A model generated the notes under the pieces. That model made no database searches. It had not been told where the DNA came from and saw nothing but the letters and a program-made list of their open reading frames with translations. The translations under genes and the position numbers were made by a program. Shown in pieces: positions 38,914-50,553 of a DNA stretch of 64,000 nt. The stretch spans positions 2,046,001-2,110,000 of the forward strand of contig NZ_CP154631.1 in NCBI RefSeq assembly GCF_039555755.1, given 5' to 3'. Numbering within the stretch: the stretch's first letter is position 1; every line of letters starts with the position of its first letter. Source of the DNA: Pseudomonas sediminis (GTDB taxonomy: Bacteria; Pseudomonadota; Gammaproteobacteria; Pseudomonadales; Pseudomonadaceae).

Positions 38914-39249
38914 ATGTCTTCCTCGATCCACTCCACTCACTACGCCGACAGTCCTGATCTGGCGTTGGCTGCTCTGCGTCATCCTCCCCTGGAGCAGGCC
39001 CTGTCTGCGGCCTGTGCCCAGCTAGCTGTGCGCGAAGCTTTTCTCGCTGCGTTGCGCGATCCGGCCATCGGCCCACAGCCGCGCTTGCTGCTGGCGATTT
39101 CTGGTGCCGATGTGTGCGGTCAGCGGCGCCTGGCTGCGCTGGTAGCCGAGCTACTGCCCGATGAAGTGGAACTGGACCTCATCGAGCTGGCCGACGACAA
39201 CCTGTCGCGCGCCGTGCGTGAGCGCTGCGAGCCTTTCTACAACGCCTGA
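38914..39249 (+). CDS. conserved hypothetical protein with SseB-C-like tail
   Basis: The 111-residue cytoplasmic protein begins MSSSIHSTHYADSPDLALAA. Its second half (RLLLAISGADVC through DLIELADDNLSRAVRERCEP followed by FYNA) resembles the C-terminal domain of SseB, a protein linked to serine sensitivity in E. coli, including the terminal leucine-ser-arg and Phe-Tyr. The match is my recognition and needs a profile search. PAO1 has a gene of similar size at this place. Confidence 0.7.
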   Translation: MSSSIHSTHYADSPDLALAALRHPPLEQALSAACAQLAVREAFLAALRDPAIGPQPRLLLAISGADVCGQRRLAALVAELLPDEVELDLIELADDNLSRAVRERCEPFYNA

Positions 39250-39301
39250 TCGAGTCGTCAGCTGGCATACTGCGCGCTGATTGTTCTGCGGAAGTTGCTG
39301 C

Positions 39302-39751
39302 ATGCGCGTATGGATCGACGCCGACGCTTGCCCCCGGGCAGCGCGGGACCAAGTGGTCAAGTTCGCCCTCAAACGAGGCTTCGAAGTGGTGCTGGTGGCC
39401 GGTCAGGCCGTCGCCCGGCCGAATTTCGCCTGCGTGAAACTGATCGTGGTGCCCAGCGGGCCGGACGCCGCCGATGATCATTTGGTGGAGCACGCCGTGC
39501 CCGGCGAGCTGGTGATCTGCAGTGACGTGCCACTGGCCGACCGTCTGGTGAAGAAGGGTGTGGCTGCGCTCGACCCGCGTGGTCGCGAGTTCGACGAACG
39601 CAACATGGGTGAGCGCCTGGCGGTGCGCAATCTGTTCACCGACCTGCGTGAGCAGGGGCAGGTGGGCGGTGGTCAGGCGCCGTATTCGGAAAAGGATCGG
39701 CAGGCATTCGCCAACTCGCTGGATCGGATTCTCACACGGCTGAGTCGCTAG
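39302..39751 (+). CDS. yaiI: YaiI/YqxD family (UPF0178) protein
   Basis: The 149-residue protein begins MRVWIDADACPRAARDQVVK, with the NYN/PIN-like acidic site (DADACP), FVxVPSGPDAADDHLVEH and ICSDVPLADRLVKKG segments typical of UPF0178. A nuclease-like fold is likely, but activity is not proven. The ATG at 39302 was chosen for the conserved start; a frame opening at 39281 adds seven non-homologous residues. Confidence 0.9.
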   Translation: MRVWIDADACPRAARDQVVKFALKRGFEVVLVAGQAVARPNFACVKLIVVPSGPDAADDHLVEHAVPGELVICSDVPLADRLVKKGVAALDPRGREFDERNMGERLAVRNLFTDLREQGQVGGGQAPYSEKDRQAFANSLDRILTRLSR

Positions 39752-39777
39752 CTGCCTCGGCTACCGAGGCAATGACC

Positions 39778-39843
39778 GTAGGAGCGAGCTCTGCTCGCGA
39801 ATTTCCTGGGGCAGGGCGCTTCGCGAGAAGAGCTCGCTCCTAC
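39778..39843. repeat. REP-like inverted pair
   Basis: GTAGGAGCGAGCTCTGCTCGCGA at 39778-39800 faces TCGCGAGAAGAGCTCGCTCCTAC at 39821-39843, with 20 of 23 arm bases pairing. Same family as the palindromes at 6123 and 61578; lies between convergent yaiI and the thioesterase. Confidence 0.88.
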
Positions 39844-39888
39844 AAAGGCATCCGTTCAGACGCACAGTTGTAGCCCGGGCGGCCTCCG

Positions 39889-40356
39889 TCAGCCGCACAG
39901 ATAGGTGCCAGTGCCCACCGCCACCAGCACGCCCTCGTCGTTGTGCAGCTCCATACGAATCACCGCCACCTTGTTACCGGCGCGCAACGGCATGGCCGTG
40001 GCAGTGAAGCGCTGGCCGCGTCCGGGGCGCAGGTAGTCGATGCGCAGATCAATGGTGCCGAGCTTGGACAGTTTGCTCATGCGCTCGGCTGCCGGCAGGT
40101 GCTGGTGGTTGGCGAATGCGCCGATCAGCGCCATGGCGCCGCCACAGACGTCGAGCAGCGAGGAAATCACCCCGCCGTGCAGGATGCCGTGGACGAAGTT
40201 GCCGATCAGTTCGGGCTTCATCGGCAGGTGCATGGTCACCCGCTCGGGGCTCAGCTCGTCGAGTTCGATACCGAGCATCTGATTGAAGGGGATGCGCTGA
40301 AAGAAACTGGCCACCGCCTGTTGCAGGTCGGGGCTGAGGACGAAGGGCTGGGACAT
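39889..40356 (-). CDS. PaaI family hotdog-fold thioesterase
   Basis: The 155-residue protein begins MSQPFVLSPDLQQAVASFFQ. It has the hotdog thioesterase core: NFVHGILHGGVISSLLDVCG, with the HGG motif, and LRIDYLRPGRG. It should hydrolyse acyl-CoA thioesters of unknown type. The start at 40356 was chosen over one ten codons upstream. The gene is flanked by a REP pair on one side and a small inverted repeat (40517-40545) on the other. Confidence 0.88.
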   Translation of the reverse strand: MSQPFVLSPDLQQAVASFFQRIPFNQMLGIELDELSPERVTMHLPMKPELIGNFVHGILHGGVISSLLDVCGGAMALIGAFANHQHLPAAERMSKLSKLGTIDLRIDYLRPGRGQRFTATAMPLRAGNKVAVIRMELHNDEGVLVAVGTGTYLCG

Positions 40357-40516
40357 GGCAGGGGCTCCGGGAAATCCTGTTGCCACGCTGCAGTACCGCG
40401 CAAGGCTTGGCCAGAGGCAATGCAGGAGTGCCCTGAGTATTGGCCGGATCGGCCTGACTCCTGTGGGAGGATTCGGGCGCGTTCCGCTTCAGCTTCAGTC
40501 CACCAATGGTAATCAA

Positions 40517-40545
40517 GGTGGGCTAAAACGGAACGCCGCCCACCC
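40517..40545. repeat. inverted repeat GGTGGGC...GCCCACC
   Basis: Seven-base arms around ACGGAACGCC; related to the elements at 42741-42781 and 51792-51856, which share an ACGGATCGCCGCCC core. Confidence 0.55.
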
Positions 40546-40598
40546 CATGGGGCCTTGGCGTCAACTCAGGCGCAACGCCACATGCCGACGCCTGAAAA

Positions 40599-41258
40599 TC
40601 AGTGGTGCGCCAGTTCCAGTACGCGGTCGACCATCTTGTTGATACCCGATGCCGCCTCGGCGATGGACTGCGCGAGCATATAGGCCGGCGTGGTCACCAG
40701 CTTGCGTTGCTCATCCTCGATGATGTCGCTGACCTCGCACTCATGGTGCTCGGCGCCCATCTGGGTCAGGGTGGTGGCGGTGTCGTGATCGGTGCCGATG
40801 GTGCACACCACGCCGGCCCCGAAGATTTTCGCCGCCAGTGCCGGCGCTATGCACATCAGGCCGACCGGCTTGCCGGCATCGACGAACGCCTTGCATGCGG
40901 CCAGTACGTCCGGCTGCACGGTGCAGCCGGCACCGTTGGTGGCGAAGTCGGAAAGGTTCTTCGCCACGCCGAAGCCGCCAGGTAGGATCAGCGCGTCGAA
41001 CTCGGCCACATGCAGCTCTTTCACGTCCTTGATCTTGCCGCGGGCAATGCGCGCCGATTCCACCAGGACGTTGCGCGTCTCGTCCATCTCGTCGCCGCTA
41101 TAGTGATCGACCACGTGCAGCTGCGGCACGTTGGGGGCGAAACACTGGACCTGGGCACCACGCTGGTCGAGGCGCAACAGGGTGATCACGCTTTCATGGA
41201 TCTCGGCGCCATCGTAGACGCCACAGCCGGACAGAATCACTGCCACTTTCTTGCTCAT
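40599..41258 (-). CDS. elbB: ElbB, DJ-1/PfpI-like glyoxalase of isoprenoid biosynthesis genes
   Basis: The 219-residue DJ-1/PfpI superfamily protein begins MSKKVAVILSGCGVYDGAEI. The nucleophile cysteine is in GLMCIAPALAAK; FDALILPGGFGVAKNL is the glycine-rich loop. E. coli ElbB (YhbL) has weak glyoxalase activity and was linked to early isoprenoid synthesis. Length is typical. Transcribed alone, divergent from the sterol desaturase gene. Confidence 0.92.
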   Translation of the reverse strand: MSKKVAVILSGCGVYDGAEIHESVITLLRLDQRGAQVQCFAPNVPQLHVVDHYSGDEMDETRNVLVESARIARGKIKDVKELHVAEFDALILPGGFGVAKNLSDFATNGAGCTVQPDVLAACKAFVDAGKPVGLMCIAPALAAKIFGAGVVCTIGTDHDTATTLTQMGAEHHECEVSDIIEDEQRKLVTTPAYMLAQSIAEAASGINKMVDRVLELAHH

Positions 41259-41433
41259 GCTCGACTCCTGGTGAGGAAAGACGCGACCTTGAAACGGGCG
41301 CGGGTGTTACCGATTCCTAGGTTGTCGCCAAATGCCACTCGGGCTGTCATTTGCCGCCGCGAAGCCTGGCGAAGCTGCGCATAGGATGAATAACAGCTCA
41401 TTCCCGACACAAGTACAACGATACGGCGCAGTC

Positions 41434-42708
41434 ATGAATTACGTTCTCTACGCAGTGCCCTTCTTCTTTTTGCTGATCGCTCTGGAACTGCTCGCAGACC
41501 GCTGGCGCGGCATGCATACCTATCGCCTGGCCGATGCGCTCAACAGCCTCAGTGCTGGCGTGCTGTCGCAGGCCACCGGGATTCTCACCAAGGTGGTCGG
41601 CCTGCTCACCTATGCCTTCGCCTGGGAGCACCTGGCGTTGGTCGAGTTGTCTGCAAGCAGCCTCTGGGTCTGGATCTTCGCCTTCGTCTTCTACGATTTC
41701 TGCTACTACTGGAACCACCGCCTGGGCCACGAGCGCAATGTGCTGTGGGCTGCGCATGCCGTGCACCATCAAAGCGAGGACTACAACCTCTCCACTGCGT
41801 TACGGCAAACCAGCACCGGTTTCATCTTCGGCTGGATCTTCTACCTGCCGATGGCCGTGGTTGGTGTGCCGCCGCTGGTCTTTCTCACTGTCGCAGCCCT
41901 GAACCTGCTCTATCAGTTCTGGGTGCATACCCGCCACATTCCCAAGCTGGGCTGGTTCGAGTGGTTGTTCATCACGCCATCCAACCATCGGGTTCACCAT
42001 GCGCAGAATCCTATCTACATGGATCGCAATTACGGCGGTGTGTTCATTGTCTGGGACCGAATTTTCGGCACATTCCAGGAGGAGCTCGACGAGGAACCGG
42101 TGATCTTCGGCGTAACCGTACCGCTGGCCAGCTGGAACCCCCTGTGGGCCAACCTGCAGGTCTACGCCGGGCTGTGGCGCGACGCCAGGCGCGCCAGCTC
42201 CTGGTGGGACCGCCTGCGTATCTGGTTCATGCCAACGGGGTGGCGCCCGGCCGACGTGGCGGCGCGCTATCCGCAAGCCAAGGCGGACCTGAGCAACTTC
42301 CGCAAGTTCGATGTGCCGCTGGCACGTGGCGCGCAGATTTACGCGTTGCTGCAGTTCGTCTGTTACCTGCTAGCCGGCGTATGGCTGCTGGCGCAGGGCG
42401 ATGCGCTTTCGATCAGTGCGGTGCTGCTGGCCTGCCTGTGGATGGCCCTGGGCCTGTGCAGCATCGGCATGTGGCTGGAGAACCGCAGCAATGCCTGGCG
42501 GCTGGAGTGCCTGCGTCTGATGAGTAACCTGCCGGTATTCTGGTTGGCCGGTGAGCTCGGCATGCTGGGGCTCGATGCCAGCGCCTGGGTCTGGCTGAGC
42601 GCCTACGGTCTGCTCAGCATGCTTGGATTATGGCTGGTGCCGCGTGTAGGGCGGACCGGAACGCCGGCCGCTCGTAGCGAAGCGAACAGTCCGCACATTG
42701 GTGCATGA
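41434..42708 (+). CDS. sterol desaturase/fatty acid hydroxylase family membrane protein
   Basis: The 424-residue membrane protein carries the three histidine boxes of the diiron hydroxylase superfamily: HRLGHE, HAVHHQSEDYN and NHRVHHAQN. About seven helices are predicted, with an extra helical C-terminus (about 300-424) beyond the catalytic domain. Members act on lipids, including the mammalian alkylglycerol monooxygenase TMEM195, which it resembles. Substrate unknown. I took the ATG at 41434 (MNYVLYAVPFFF); one at 41386 is possible. Convergent with a DedA gene. Confidence 0.85.
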   Translation: MNYVLYAVPFFFLLIALELLADRWRGMHTYRLADALNSLSAGVLSQATGILTKVVGLLTYAFAWEHLALVELSASSLWVWIFAFVFYDFCYYWNHRLGHERNVLWAAHAVHHQSEDYNLSTALRQTSTGFIFGWIFYLPMAVVGVPPLVFLTVAALNLLYQFWVHTRHIPKLGWFEWLFITPSNHRVHHAQNPIYMDRNYGGVFIVWDRIFGTFQEELDEEPVIFGVTVPLASWNPLWANLQVYAGLWRDARRASSWWDRLRIWFMPTGWRPADVAARYPQAKADLSNFRKFDVPLARGAQIYALLQFVCYLLAGVWLLAQGDALSISAVLLACLWMALGLCSIGMWLENRSNAWRLECLRLMSNLPVFWLAGELGMLGLDASAWVWLSAYGLLSMLGLWLVPRVGRTGTPAARSEANSPHIGA

Positions 42709-42740
42709 CCTGATATCCACATGAGTCGTGAAGCTGCAGC

Positions 42741-42781
42741 GGCGTACTGCCTGCGGCGAGCGGATCGCCGCCCGGTACGCC
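42741..42781. repeat. inverted repeat between convergent genes
   Basis: GGCGTAC / GTACGCC arms around a GGCGAGCGGATCGCC core. It shares CGGATCGCCGCCCGG exactly with 51833-51847 and may act as a two-way terminator. Confidence 0.6.
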
Positions 42782-42793
42782 CTACGCGCTGGT

Positions 42794-44555
<1,762 letters not shown>

Positions 44556-44574
44556 CGCTCTCAGGAACCCAGCG

Positions 44575-46758
44575 ATGAACAGCGAAGGACTCAACAGCGA
44601 AGTGCTCGACAGCAACCCGCCTCAGGCCGAGGTGGTCGCCGAGACGCCAGTGGTGGAAACCCCGCCGCCGGCGCCGATTCCCAGCCTGGATGACAGCAGC
44701 CTGTACATCCACCGTGAACTGTCGCAACTGCAGTTCAATATCCGGGTGCTGGAGCAGGCGCTGGATGAGTCCTATCCGCTGCTCGAACGTCTGAAGTTCC
44801 TGCTGATTTTCTCCAGCAACCTCGACGAATTCTTCGAGATCCGCGTCGCCGGCCTGAAGAAGCAGATCAATTTCGCCCGTGAACAGGCCGGTGCCGACGG
44901 CCTGCAGCCGCACCAGGCGCTGGCGCGCATCAGCGAACTGGTGCACGAGCAGGTCGAGCGACAGTACGCCATTCTCAACGACACGCTGTTCCCGGCGCTG
45001 GCCAAGCACAACATCAACTTCATCCGCCGGCGGTTCTGGACCACCAAGCTCAAGGCCTGGGTACGCCGCTACTTCCGCGACGAGATCGCGCCGATCATCA
45101 CGCCCATCGGCCTCGACCCGACGCACCCCTTCCCGCTGCTGGTGAACAAGAGCCTGAACTTCATCGTCGAACTTGAGGGCGTCGATGCCTTCGGTCGCGA
45201 CTCCGGTCTGGCCATCATCCCGGCGCCACGCCTGCTGCCGCGTATCATCAAGGTGCCGGAAGACGTCGGCGGCCCCGGCGACAACTACGTGTTCCTGTCG
45301 TCGATGATCCACGCCCACGCCGATGACCTGTTCCAGGGCATGAAGGTCAAGGGCTGCTACCAGTTCCGCCTGACCCGTAACGCCGACCTGTCGGTGGATA
45401 CCGAGGACGTCGAAGACCTGGCCCGCGCCCTGCGCGGCGAACTGTTCAGCCGTCGCTATGGCGATGCGGTGCGCCTGGAGGTGGTCGACACCTGCCCGAA
45501 ACACCTACGCGATCACCTGCTCAAGCAATTCGGCCTGACCGAGAGCGAGTTGTACCAGGTCAACGGCCCGGTCAACCTGACCCGGCTGTTCAGCATCACC
45601 GGCCTGGATAACCACCCGGAGCTGCAGTACGCGCCGTTCACTCCGGTGATCCCCAAGCTGCTGCAGAACGCCGAGAACATCTTCAGCGTGGTCAGTAAGC
45701 AGGACATCCTCCTGCTGCACCCCTTCGAGTCCTTCACCCCGGTGGTGGACCTGTTGCGCCAGGCGGCGAAAGACCCGCACGTGCTGGCGATCAAGCAGAC
45801 CCTGTATCGCTCCGGCGCCAATTCGGAGATCGTCGACGCGCTGGTGGAAGCCGCGCGTAACGGCAAGGAAGTCACCGCGGTGATCGAGCTGCGTGCGCGC
45901 TTCGACGAAGAGTCCAACCTGGCCCTGGCCAGCCGTCTGCAGGCTGCCGGTGCGGTGGTGATTTATGGCGTGGTCGGCTTCAAGACTCACGCCAAGATGA
46001 TGCTCATCCTGCGCCGCGAGAACGGCGAGATCGTCCGCTATGCACACTTGGGCACCGGCAACTACCACGCCGGCAACGCCAAGCTGTACACCGACTACAG
46101 CCTGCTCACCGCCGACGTGGCTCTGGGCGAGGACGTGTCGAAGCTGTTCAGCCAGCTGATTGGCATGGGCAAGACCCTGCGCATGAAGAAACTGCTGCAC
46201 GCGCCCTTCACCCTGAAGAAGACCCTGCTCGACCTGATCGCCAAGGAAACCGCAGCTGCAGCCGAAGGCAAGCCGGCGCACATCATCGCCAAGTTCAACT
46301 CGCTGACCGACCCCAAGGTGATCCGCGCGCTGTACAAGGCCAGCCAGACCGGGGTGAAGATTGACCTGGTGGTGCGCGGCATGTGCTGCCTGCGCCCGGG
46401 TATCGCCGGGGTGTCGCACAACATCCAGGTGCGCTCGATCATCGGGCGCTTCCTCGAGCATACGCGGGTGTTCTACTTCCTCAATGGCGGTGACGAGAAG
46501 ATCTACCTGTCCAGCGCCGACTGGATGGAGCGTAACCTCGACAAGCGCGTGGAGACCTGCTTTCCGGTAGAGGGCAAGAAGCTGATCATGCGCGTGAAGA
46601 AGGAACTGGAAAGCTACCTGACCGACAACACCCAGGCCTGGGTGCTGCAGCCGGACGGCCGCTACCTGCGTCAGCAGCCCACCGGCAACCAGAACCCGCG
46701 TAGCGCACAGTCCGGTCTGCTGGAAAAGCTCACGGCCCCGGTCGTCGTTGCTCGATAA
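44575..46758 (+). CDS. ppk: polyphosphate kinase 1
   Basis: The 727-residue PPK1 has the N, H, C1 and C2 domains. The autophosphorylated histidine lies in [13 protein letters not shown], and the second conserved histidine in [13 protein letters not shown]. It has a slightly extended, proline-rich N-terminus (about 1-40). It makes polyphosphate from ATP. In PAO1 it is convergent and adjacent to ppx; here about 5.1 kb of other DNA lies between them. Confidence 0.96.
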   Translation: MNSEGLNSEVLDSNPPQAEVVAETPVVETPPPAPIPSLDDSSLYIHRELSQLQFNIRVLEQALDESYPLLERLKFLLIFSSNLDEFFEIRVAGLKKQINFAREQAGADGLQPHQALARISELVHEQVERQYAILNDTLFPALAKHNINFIRRRFWTTKLKAWVRRYFRDEIAPIITPIGLDPTHPFPLLVNKSLNFIVELEGVDAFGRDSGLAIIPAPRLLPRIIKVPEDVGGPGDNYVFLSSMIHAHADDLFQGMKVKGCYQFRLTRNADLSVDTEDVEDLARALRGELFSRRYGDAVRLEVVDTCPKHLRDHLLKQFGLTESELYQVNGPVNLTRLFSITGLDNHPELQYAPFTPVIPKLLQNAENIFSVVSKQDILLLHPFESFTPVVDLLRQAAKDPHVLAIKQTLYRSGANSEIVDALVEAARNGKEVTAVIELRARFDEESNLALASRLQAAGAVVIYGVVGFKTHAKMMLILRRENGEIVRYAHLGTGNYHAGNAKLYTDYSLLTADVALGEDVSKLFSQLIGMGKTLRMKKLLHAPFTLKKTLLDLIAKETAAAAEGKPAHIIAKFNSLTDPKVIRALYKASQTGVKIDLVVRGMCCLRPGIAGVSHNIQVRSIIGRFLEHTRVFYFLNGGDEKIYLSSADWMERNLDKRVETCFPVEGKKLIMRVKKELESYLTDNTQAWVLQPDGRYLRQQPTGNQNPRSAQSGLLEKLTAPVVVAR

Positions 46759-46784
46759 AAGCGGCTGCTTGCAGCCCCTGATGA

Positions 46785-47063
46785 CCCTCTCCTGCTTGCG
46801 GGAGAGGGTGCCCGAAGGGCGGGAGAGGGCTTTGAGGGCCGCGGGAAGCACTGCTTCCTGCGCCGATGAGCGCCCAATCGCTAGCCCTCTCCCCCGGCCC
46901 CTCTCCCGCAAGCGGGAGAGGGGAGAAAGCAGCCCGGCCGCATGTTTCGTAGGGTGCGCTGCCCCCTACACCGATTTGCGGCCGCAGTCCCTTACCTCTA
47001 CGGGCACAGGGAAAACCGGCAGCTTTGCGGTATTCTCAGCCCTCCCCCGTGAATGGGAGAGGA
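46785..47063. repeat. CCCTCTCCCGC hairpin family between ppk and the AraC regulator
   Basis: The 361-base gap 46759-47119 contains three related hairpins: CCCTCTCC/GGGAGAGGG at 46785-46808; a perfect 12-base stem CCCCTCTCCCGC/GCGGGAGAGGGG at 46898-46923; and a weaker CTCCCCC/GGGAGAGG copy at 47041-47063. This is a common intergenic repeat type in Pseudomonas. The perfect one could terminate ppk. No gene is seen. Confidence 0.8.
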
Positions 47064-47119
47064 GCAAGACCAGAGCCTTGCCTTCCGCCTTTTCCCGCCT
47101 TTCACGGGCTACGCTATCC

Positions 47120-48088
47120 CTACAACCGTGCCCGCACCTGCTTCGGGCTGATGCCGAACGCACGCTTGAACGCCGTGGAGAAGTTGGCGGCGCTGCTGTA
47201 GCCGGCGATCCAGGCGGCCTGGCCGACACTCACGCCCTGACGCTCCAGCGCCTCACGCGCCTGTTGCAGCTTGCGCTGGCGCTGATACTCGAACAGCGAG
47301 GTGCCCTTGGCCGCCTGGAACTGACGCTGCAGGGTGCTGGCGCAGCAGCCGACCTCGTGTGCGATATCTTCCAGTGACCAGCCATCGGCCTCGCCGCTGT
47401 GCAGCAGTTCCAGGGTGCGGCGGATGCGCTGGTGCTCGTGCGGGCGCAGATTCGGCACTGCCTGAGTCGGTTGCCGGGTCATCAGGCTCAACGCTTCGCC
47501 GGCGATCTCCAGGGCACGGCTTTCCAGGTAGAGATTTTCCAGCAGGCGATTGCCGCAGCCGGGATGCAGTACCTGTTCGGCCAGCGTCAGCAGGCGTGGC
47601 GACGGTTGCCAGCGCATTACATTGAGTGGCCGGTAATTGCCCTGCAGCAACGCCTTCAGCTGCGCCTGGCCATCGAAGCCGCTCGATTCGAACCACTCCG
47701 ACGCCACGCTCACCGAGACCTTGCGGATGCGCTGGCCACGGCGTGCGCGACGGGCAAACAGCATCGGCTCGTTGAGCGCGATGGTCACTCCCTCGCCAGC
47801 AGTGCCGGATGTACCGAAGGTGAAGGGCCGACCGTCGTAGCTGACCTCGCTGCGCCCTTGCAGAAAGAGGATGAAATTCAGGTGAGGGCGCGCTTCGGTC
47901 TGGGTGGCGAAGTCCTGCAGCTCCTGGCAGTCCGAGCAGTGCAGCGACAGGCCGCTGCGCAGCCTGCGCCAGCTCAGGTGACCCTGGAACAGACGGTCGC
48001 GCGTGCGCTCGCCGTCCACCAGGCGAATGCGTTCATCGGCCAGGTTGGCCAGTTCTGCGGCGCGGACGATGGGAGCGTGGCTGGTCAT
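47120..48088 (-). CDS. AraC family regulator, PchR-like
   Basis: The 322-residue protein begins MTSHAPIVRAAELANLADER. Its N-terminal domain has PchR-family features (LHCSDCQELQDFATQTEARP; LNFILFLQGRSEVSYDGRPF). The C-terminal two helix-turn-helix units follow (WSLEDIAHEVGCCASTLQRQ; GYSSAANFSTAFKRAFGISP). PchR-type regulators bind a ferric siderophore and activate the matching receptor. It is divergent from the TonB receptor across a Fur box. I used the ATG at 48088; a longer in-frame start lacks homology. Confidence 0.88.
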   Translation of the reverse strand: MTSHAPIVRAAELANLADERIRLVDGERTRDRLFQGHLSWRRLRSGLSLHCSDCQELQDFATQTEARPHLNFILFLQGRSEVSYDGRPFTFGTSGTAGEGVTIALNEPMLFARRARRGQRIRKVSVSVASEWFESSGFDGQAQLKALLQGNYRPLNVMRWQPSPRLLTLAEQVLHPGCGNRLLENLYLESRALEIAGEALSLMTRQPTQAVPNLRPHEHQRIRRTLELLHSGEADGWSLEDIAHEVGCCASTLQRQFQAAKGTSLFEYQRQRKLQQAREALERQGVSVGQAAWIAGYSSAANFSTAFKRAFGISPKQVRARL

Positions 48089-48185
48089 CGATGACACCTC
48101 TGCATGCCTCTGGCGCAAAGAACAAATCCCCGCGCACAAACCTCTTGTTACAAACAGGGTGGCAGACTACGCCTCGCTATTTATT

Positions 48186-48204
48186 GATGTAAATCATTCG
48201 CATT
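48186..48204. promoter_or_regulatory. Fur box between regulator and TonB receptor
   Basis: GATGTAAATCATTCGCATT matches the Fur 19-mer well (ATCATT core, flanking GAT and CATT). Centred between the divergent genes, it should repress both when iron is sufficient. Confidence 0.7.
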
Positions 48205-48249
48205 GAATATTGTGCCGGCGCATCATGCCGTGCACATCGGGGAGGGGGC

Positions 48250-50460
48250 ATGTACCTGCAAACGCGTCATCATTCACTCAAACCCTTGGCCATCGCCATG
48301 CTGCTGGTTGTGCCGGTATTGGCAGCGGCTTCCGAGGAGCCGTTGCAACTGCAGTCCACCGAGGTGCTTGGCACCGCGCAGGAGGAGCTCAAGCAGGCGC
48401 TTGGCGTATCGGTGATCACCGCCGAGGACATCCAGAAAGCGCCACCGGCGAACGACATCGCCGAGATCATTCGCAAGCAGCCGGGCGTCAACTTGACCGG
48501 CAACAGCGGTTCGGGCGCGCGTGGCAACAACCGCCAGATCGATATCCGCGGCATGGGTCCGGAGAACACCCTGATCCTGATCGATGGTAAGCCGGTGAGT
48601 TCACGCAATGCCGTGCGCTATGGCTGGCGCGGTGACCGCGACACCCGCGGCGATACCAACTGGGTGCCGGCCGAGCAGATCGAGCGCATCGAAGTGCTGC
48701 GCGGCCCGGCCGCTGCGCGCTATGGCAGCGGCGCTGCCGGTGGCGTGGTCAACATCATCACCAAGCAGGCCGGCCTGGAGCATCACGGCAACCTTAGCCT
48801 GTACGCCAACATGCCGCAGCACAGCGAGGAAGGCGCCACCCGGCGTTTCAACTTCGGCCTCAGCGGCCCGCTGGCGGAGAACATTTCCTATCGCGTCTAC
48901 GGCAACCTGAACAAGACCGACTCGGACGACGCGGACATCAACGAAGGCCGCGCCGTCAGCACCAGCAACGCCGCGCTGGCGGGCCGCGAAGGCGTGCGCA
49001 ACCGCGATGTCGACGGCACTCTGAGCTGGCGCCTGGACGAATCGCAGACCCTCGACCTGCAGGCCGGCTTCAGTCGCCAGGGCAACATCTACACCGGCGA
49101 CAGTATGAACAACCTGAGCAGCAACGCAGGGATCAACAGCGCGCGCGCCGATTGGATTGGCCGTGAAACCAATCGCATGCTGCGCAACACCTACGCCATC
49201 ACTCATCACGGCGACTGGGACTTCGGTAGCACGCTGAACTACCTGCAATACGAGCGCACGCGCAACAACCGCCTCAAGGAAGGCCTGGCCGGCGGTCCTG
49301 AAGGTGCTATCAATGGTAACGAGTTCGGCACCATCGAACTGCAAAGTCTGACCGCGCACAGTGAAGTCAGCCTGCCGCTGACAGCCCTGTTCGAGCAGGT
49401 GCTGACCCTTGGCGCCGAGTGGAACGAGCAACGCATGGAGGATGGTGTGTCCGATCTCGCCGCGATCCAGAGCATCGGCTATCCGACTCGTTTCGCCGGC
49501 AACATCGCCATGCGCACCGCATCGCTGTTCGTCGAGGACAATATCGAACTGCGCCCGGGCACCATGCTTACGCCAGGGCTGCGCTACGACCACAACAGCA
49601 TCAGCGGCAGCAACTGGAGCCCATCGCTCAACCTGTCGCATCGCCTGGACGATAATTTCACCCTCAAGGCCGGTATCGCCCGCGCCTACAAAGTACCCAA
49701 TCTGTATCAGAGCAACCCGTCCTATGCGCTCTACAGTAACGGCATCGGTTGCTGGGATTTCGTCGCCGGAGGCCCCGGCTGCTTCCTGGTGGGCAACGAG
49801 AATCTTGAGGCGGAAACCAGCGTCAACAAGGAGCTTGGTCTGGAGTTCGAGTCTGGTGAATATCAGGCCAGCCTGACTTGGTTCCGCAACGATTACCGCG
49901 ACAAGGTCGAGGCCGGCCGCGTTCCGGTCGGTACGGTGGACTTCACGCAGGGCAGCGCTACCCGAGTGGCCAACGTGTTCCAGTGGAGCAACATTCCGCG
50001 TGCGGTGGTCGAGGGCTTCGAGGGCAACCTGAAGATGCCGCTGGCAAGCAGCCTGAGCTGGAACACCAACTTCACTTGGATGCTGCAATCGAAGAACAAG
50101 GAGACCGGCGAGCCGCTGTCGATCATCCCCGAGTTCACCGTCAACTCGACGCTGGACTGGCAGGTCAGCGACCCGCTGTCGTTGCAGACCACAGTGACCT
50201 GGTATGGCCGGCAGACGCCGGGCAAGTACGACTATCAGGGCAACGTGCTGACGGGCGACGCGCGCCGCGAAATTTCGCCCTACGCCCTGGTCGGCATCGG
50301 TGGCAACTATGCTATCGACAAGAACTGGAGCGTCGGTGCCGGAATCAGCAACCTGTTCGACAAGCGCCTGTACCGCGAGGGCAATAGCCGCGAGGCCGGC
50401 GCCTACACCTACAACGAACCGGGGCGCACCTTTTACGCCAGCATCAGCACCAGCTTCTGA
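48250..50460 (+). CDS. TonB-dependent catecholate siderophore receptor (FepA/PfeA/PirA type)
   Basis: The 736-residue outer-membrane receptor has a signal peptide (about 1-27), a plug domain (about 40-175) and a 22-strand barrel ending in FYASISTSF with terminal Phe. Plug sequences such as VRYGWRGDRDTRGDTNWVP and EVLRGPAAARYGSGAAGGV are characteristic of enterobactin receptors FepA/PfeA/PirA. With a PchR-like regulator, Fur box and a Fes/IroE-type esterase around it, a ferric-enterobactin or related catecholate ligand is likely. No siderophore synthesis genes are near, so it is probably a xenosiderophore system. Confidence 0.9.
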   Translation: MYLQTRHHSLKPLAIAMLLVVPVLAAASEEPLQLQSTEVLGTAQEELKQALGVSVITAEDIQKAPPANDIAEIIRKQPGVNLTGNSGSGARGNNRQIDIRGMGPENTLILIDGKPVSSRNAVRYGWRGDRDTRGDTNWVPAEQIERIEVLRGPAAARYGSGAAGGVVNIITKQAGLEHHGNLSLYANMPQHSEEGATRRFNFGLSGPLAENISYRVYGNLNKTDSDDADINEGRAVSTSNAALAGREGVRNRDVDGTLSWRLDESQTLDLQAGFSRQGNIYTGDSMNNLSSNAGINSARADWIGRETNRMLRNTYAITHHGDWDFGSTLNYLQYERTRNNRLKEGLAGGPEGAINGNEFGTIELQSLTAHSEVSLPLTALFEQVLTLGAEWNEQRMEDGVSDLAAIQSIGYPTRFAGNIAMRTASLFVEDNIELRPGTMLTPGLRYDHNSISGSNWSPSLNLSHRLDDNFTLKAGIARAYKVPNLYQSNPSYALYSNGIGCWDFVAGGPGCFLVGNENLEAETSVNKELGLEFESGEYQASLTWFRNDYRDKVEAGRVPVGTVDFTQGSATRVANVFQWSNIPRAVVEGFEGNLKMPLASSLSWNTNFTWMLQSKNKETGEPLSIIPEFTVNSTLDWQVSDPLSLQTTVTWYGRQTPGKYDYQGNVLTGDARREISPYALVGIGGNYAIDKNWSVGAGISNLFDKRLYREGNSREAGAYTYNEPGRTFYASISTSF

Positions 50461-50553
50461 GCGGGCGAGGGAGTGGTTCAAGCCACTCCCTCGCCCTTGC
50501 GACAACCACGACAGAAGCGGGCCCACCCGCCACCACCTGATGAGCCTTACTGC

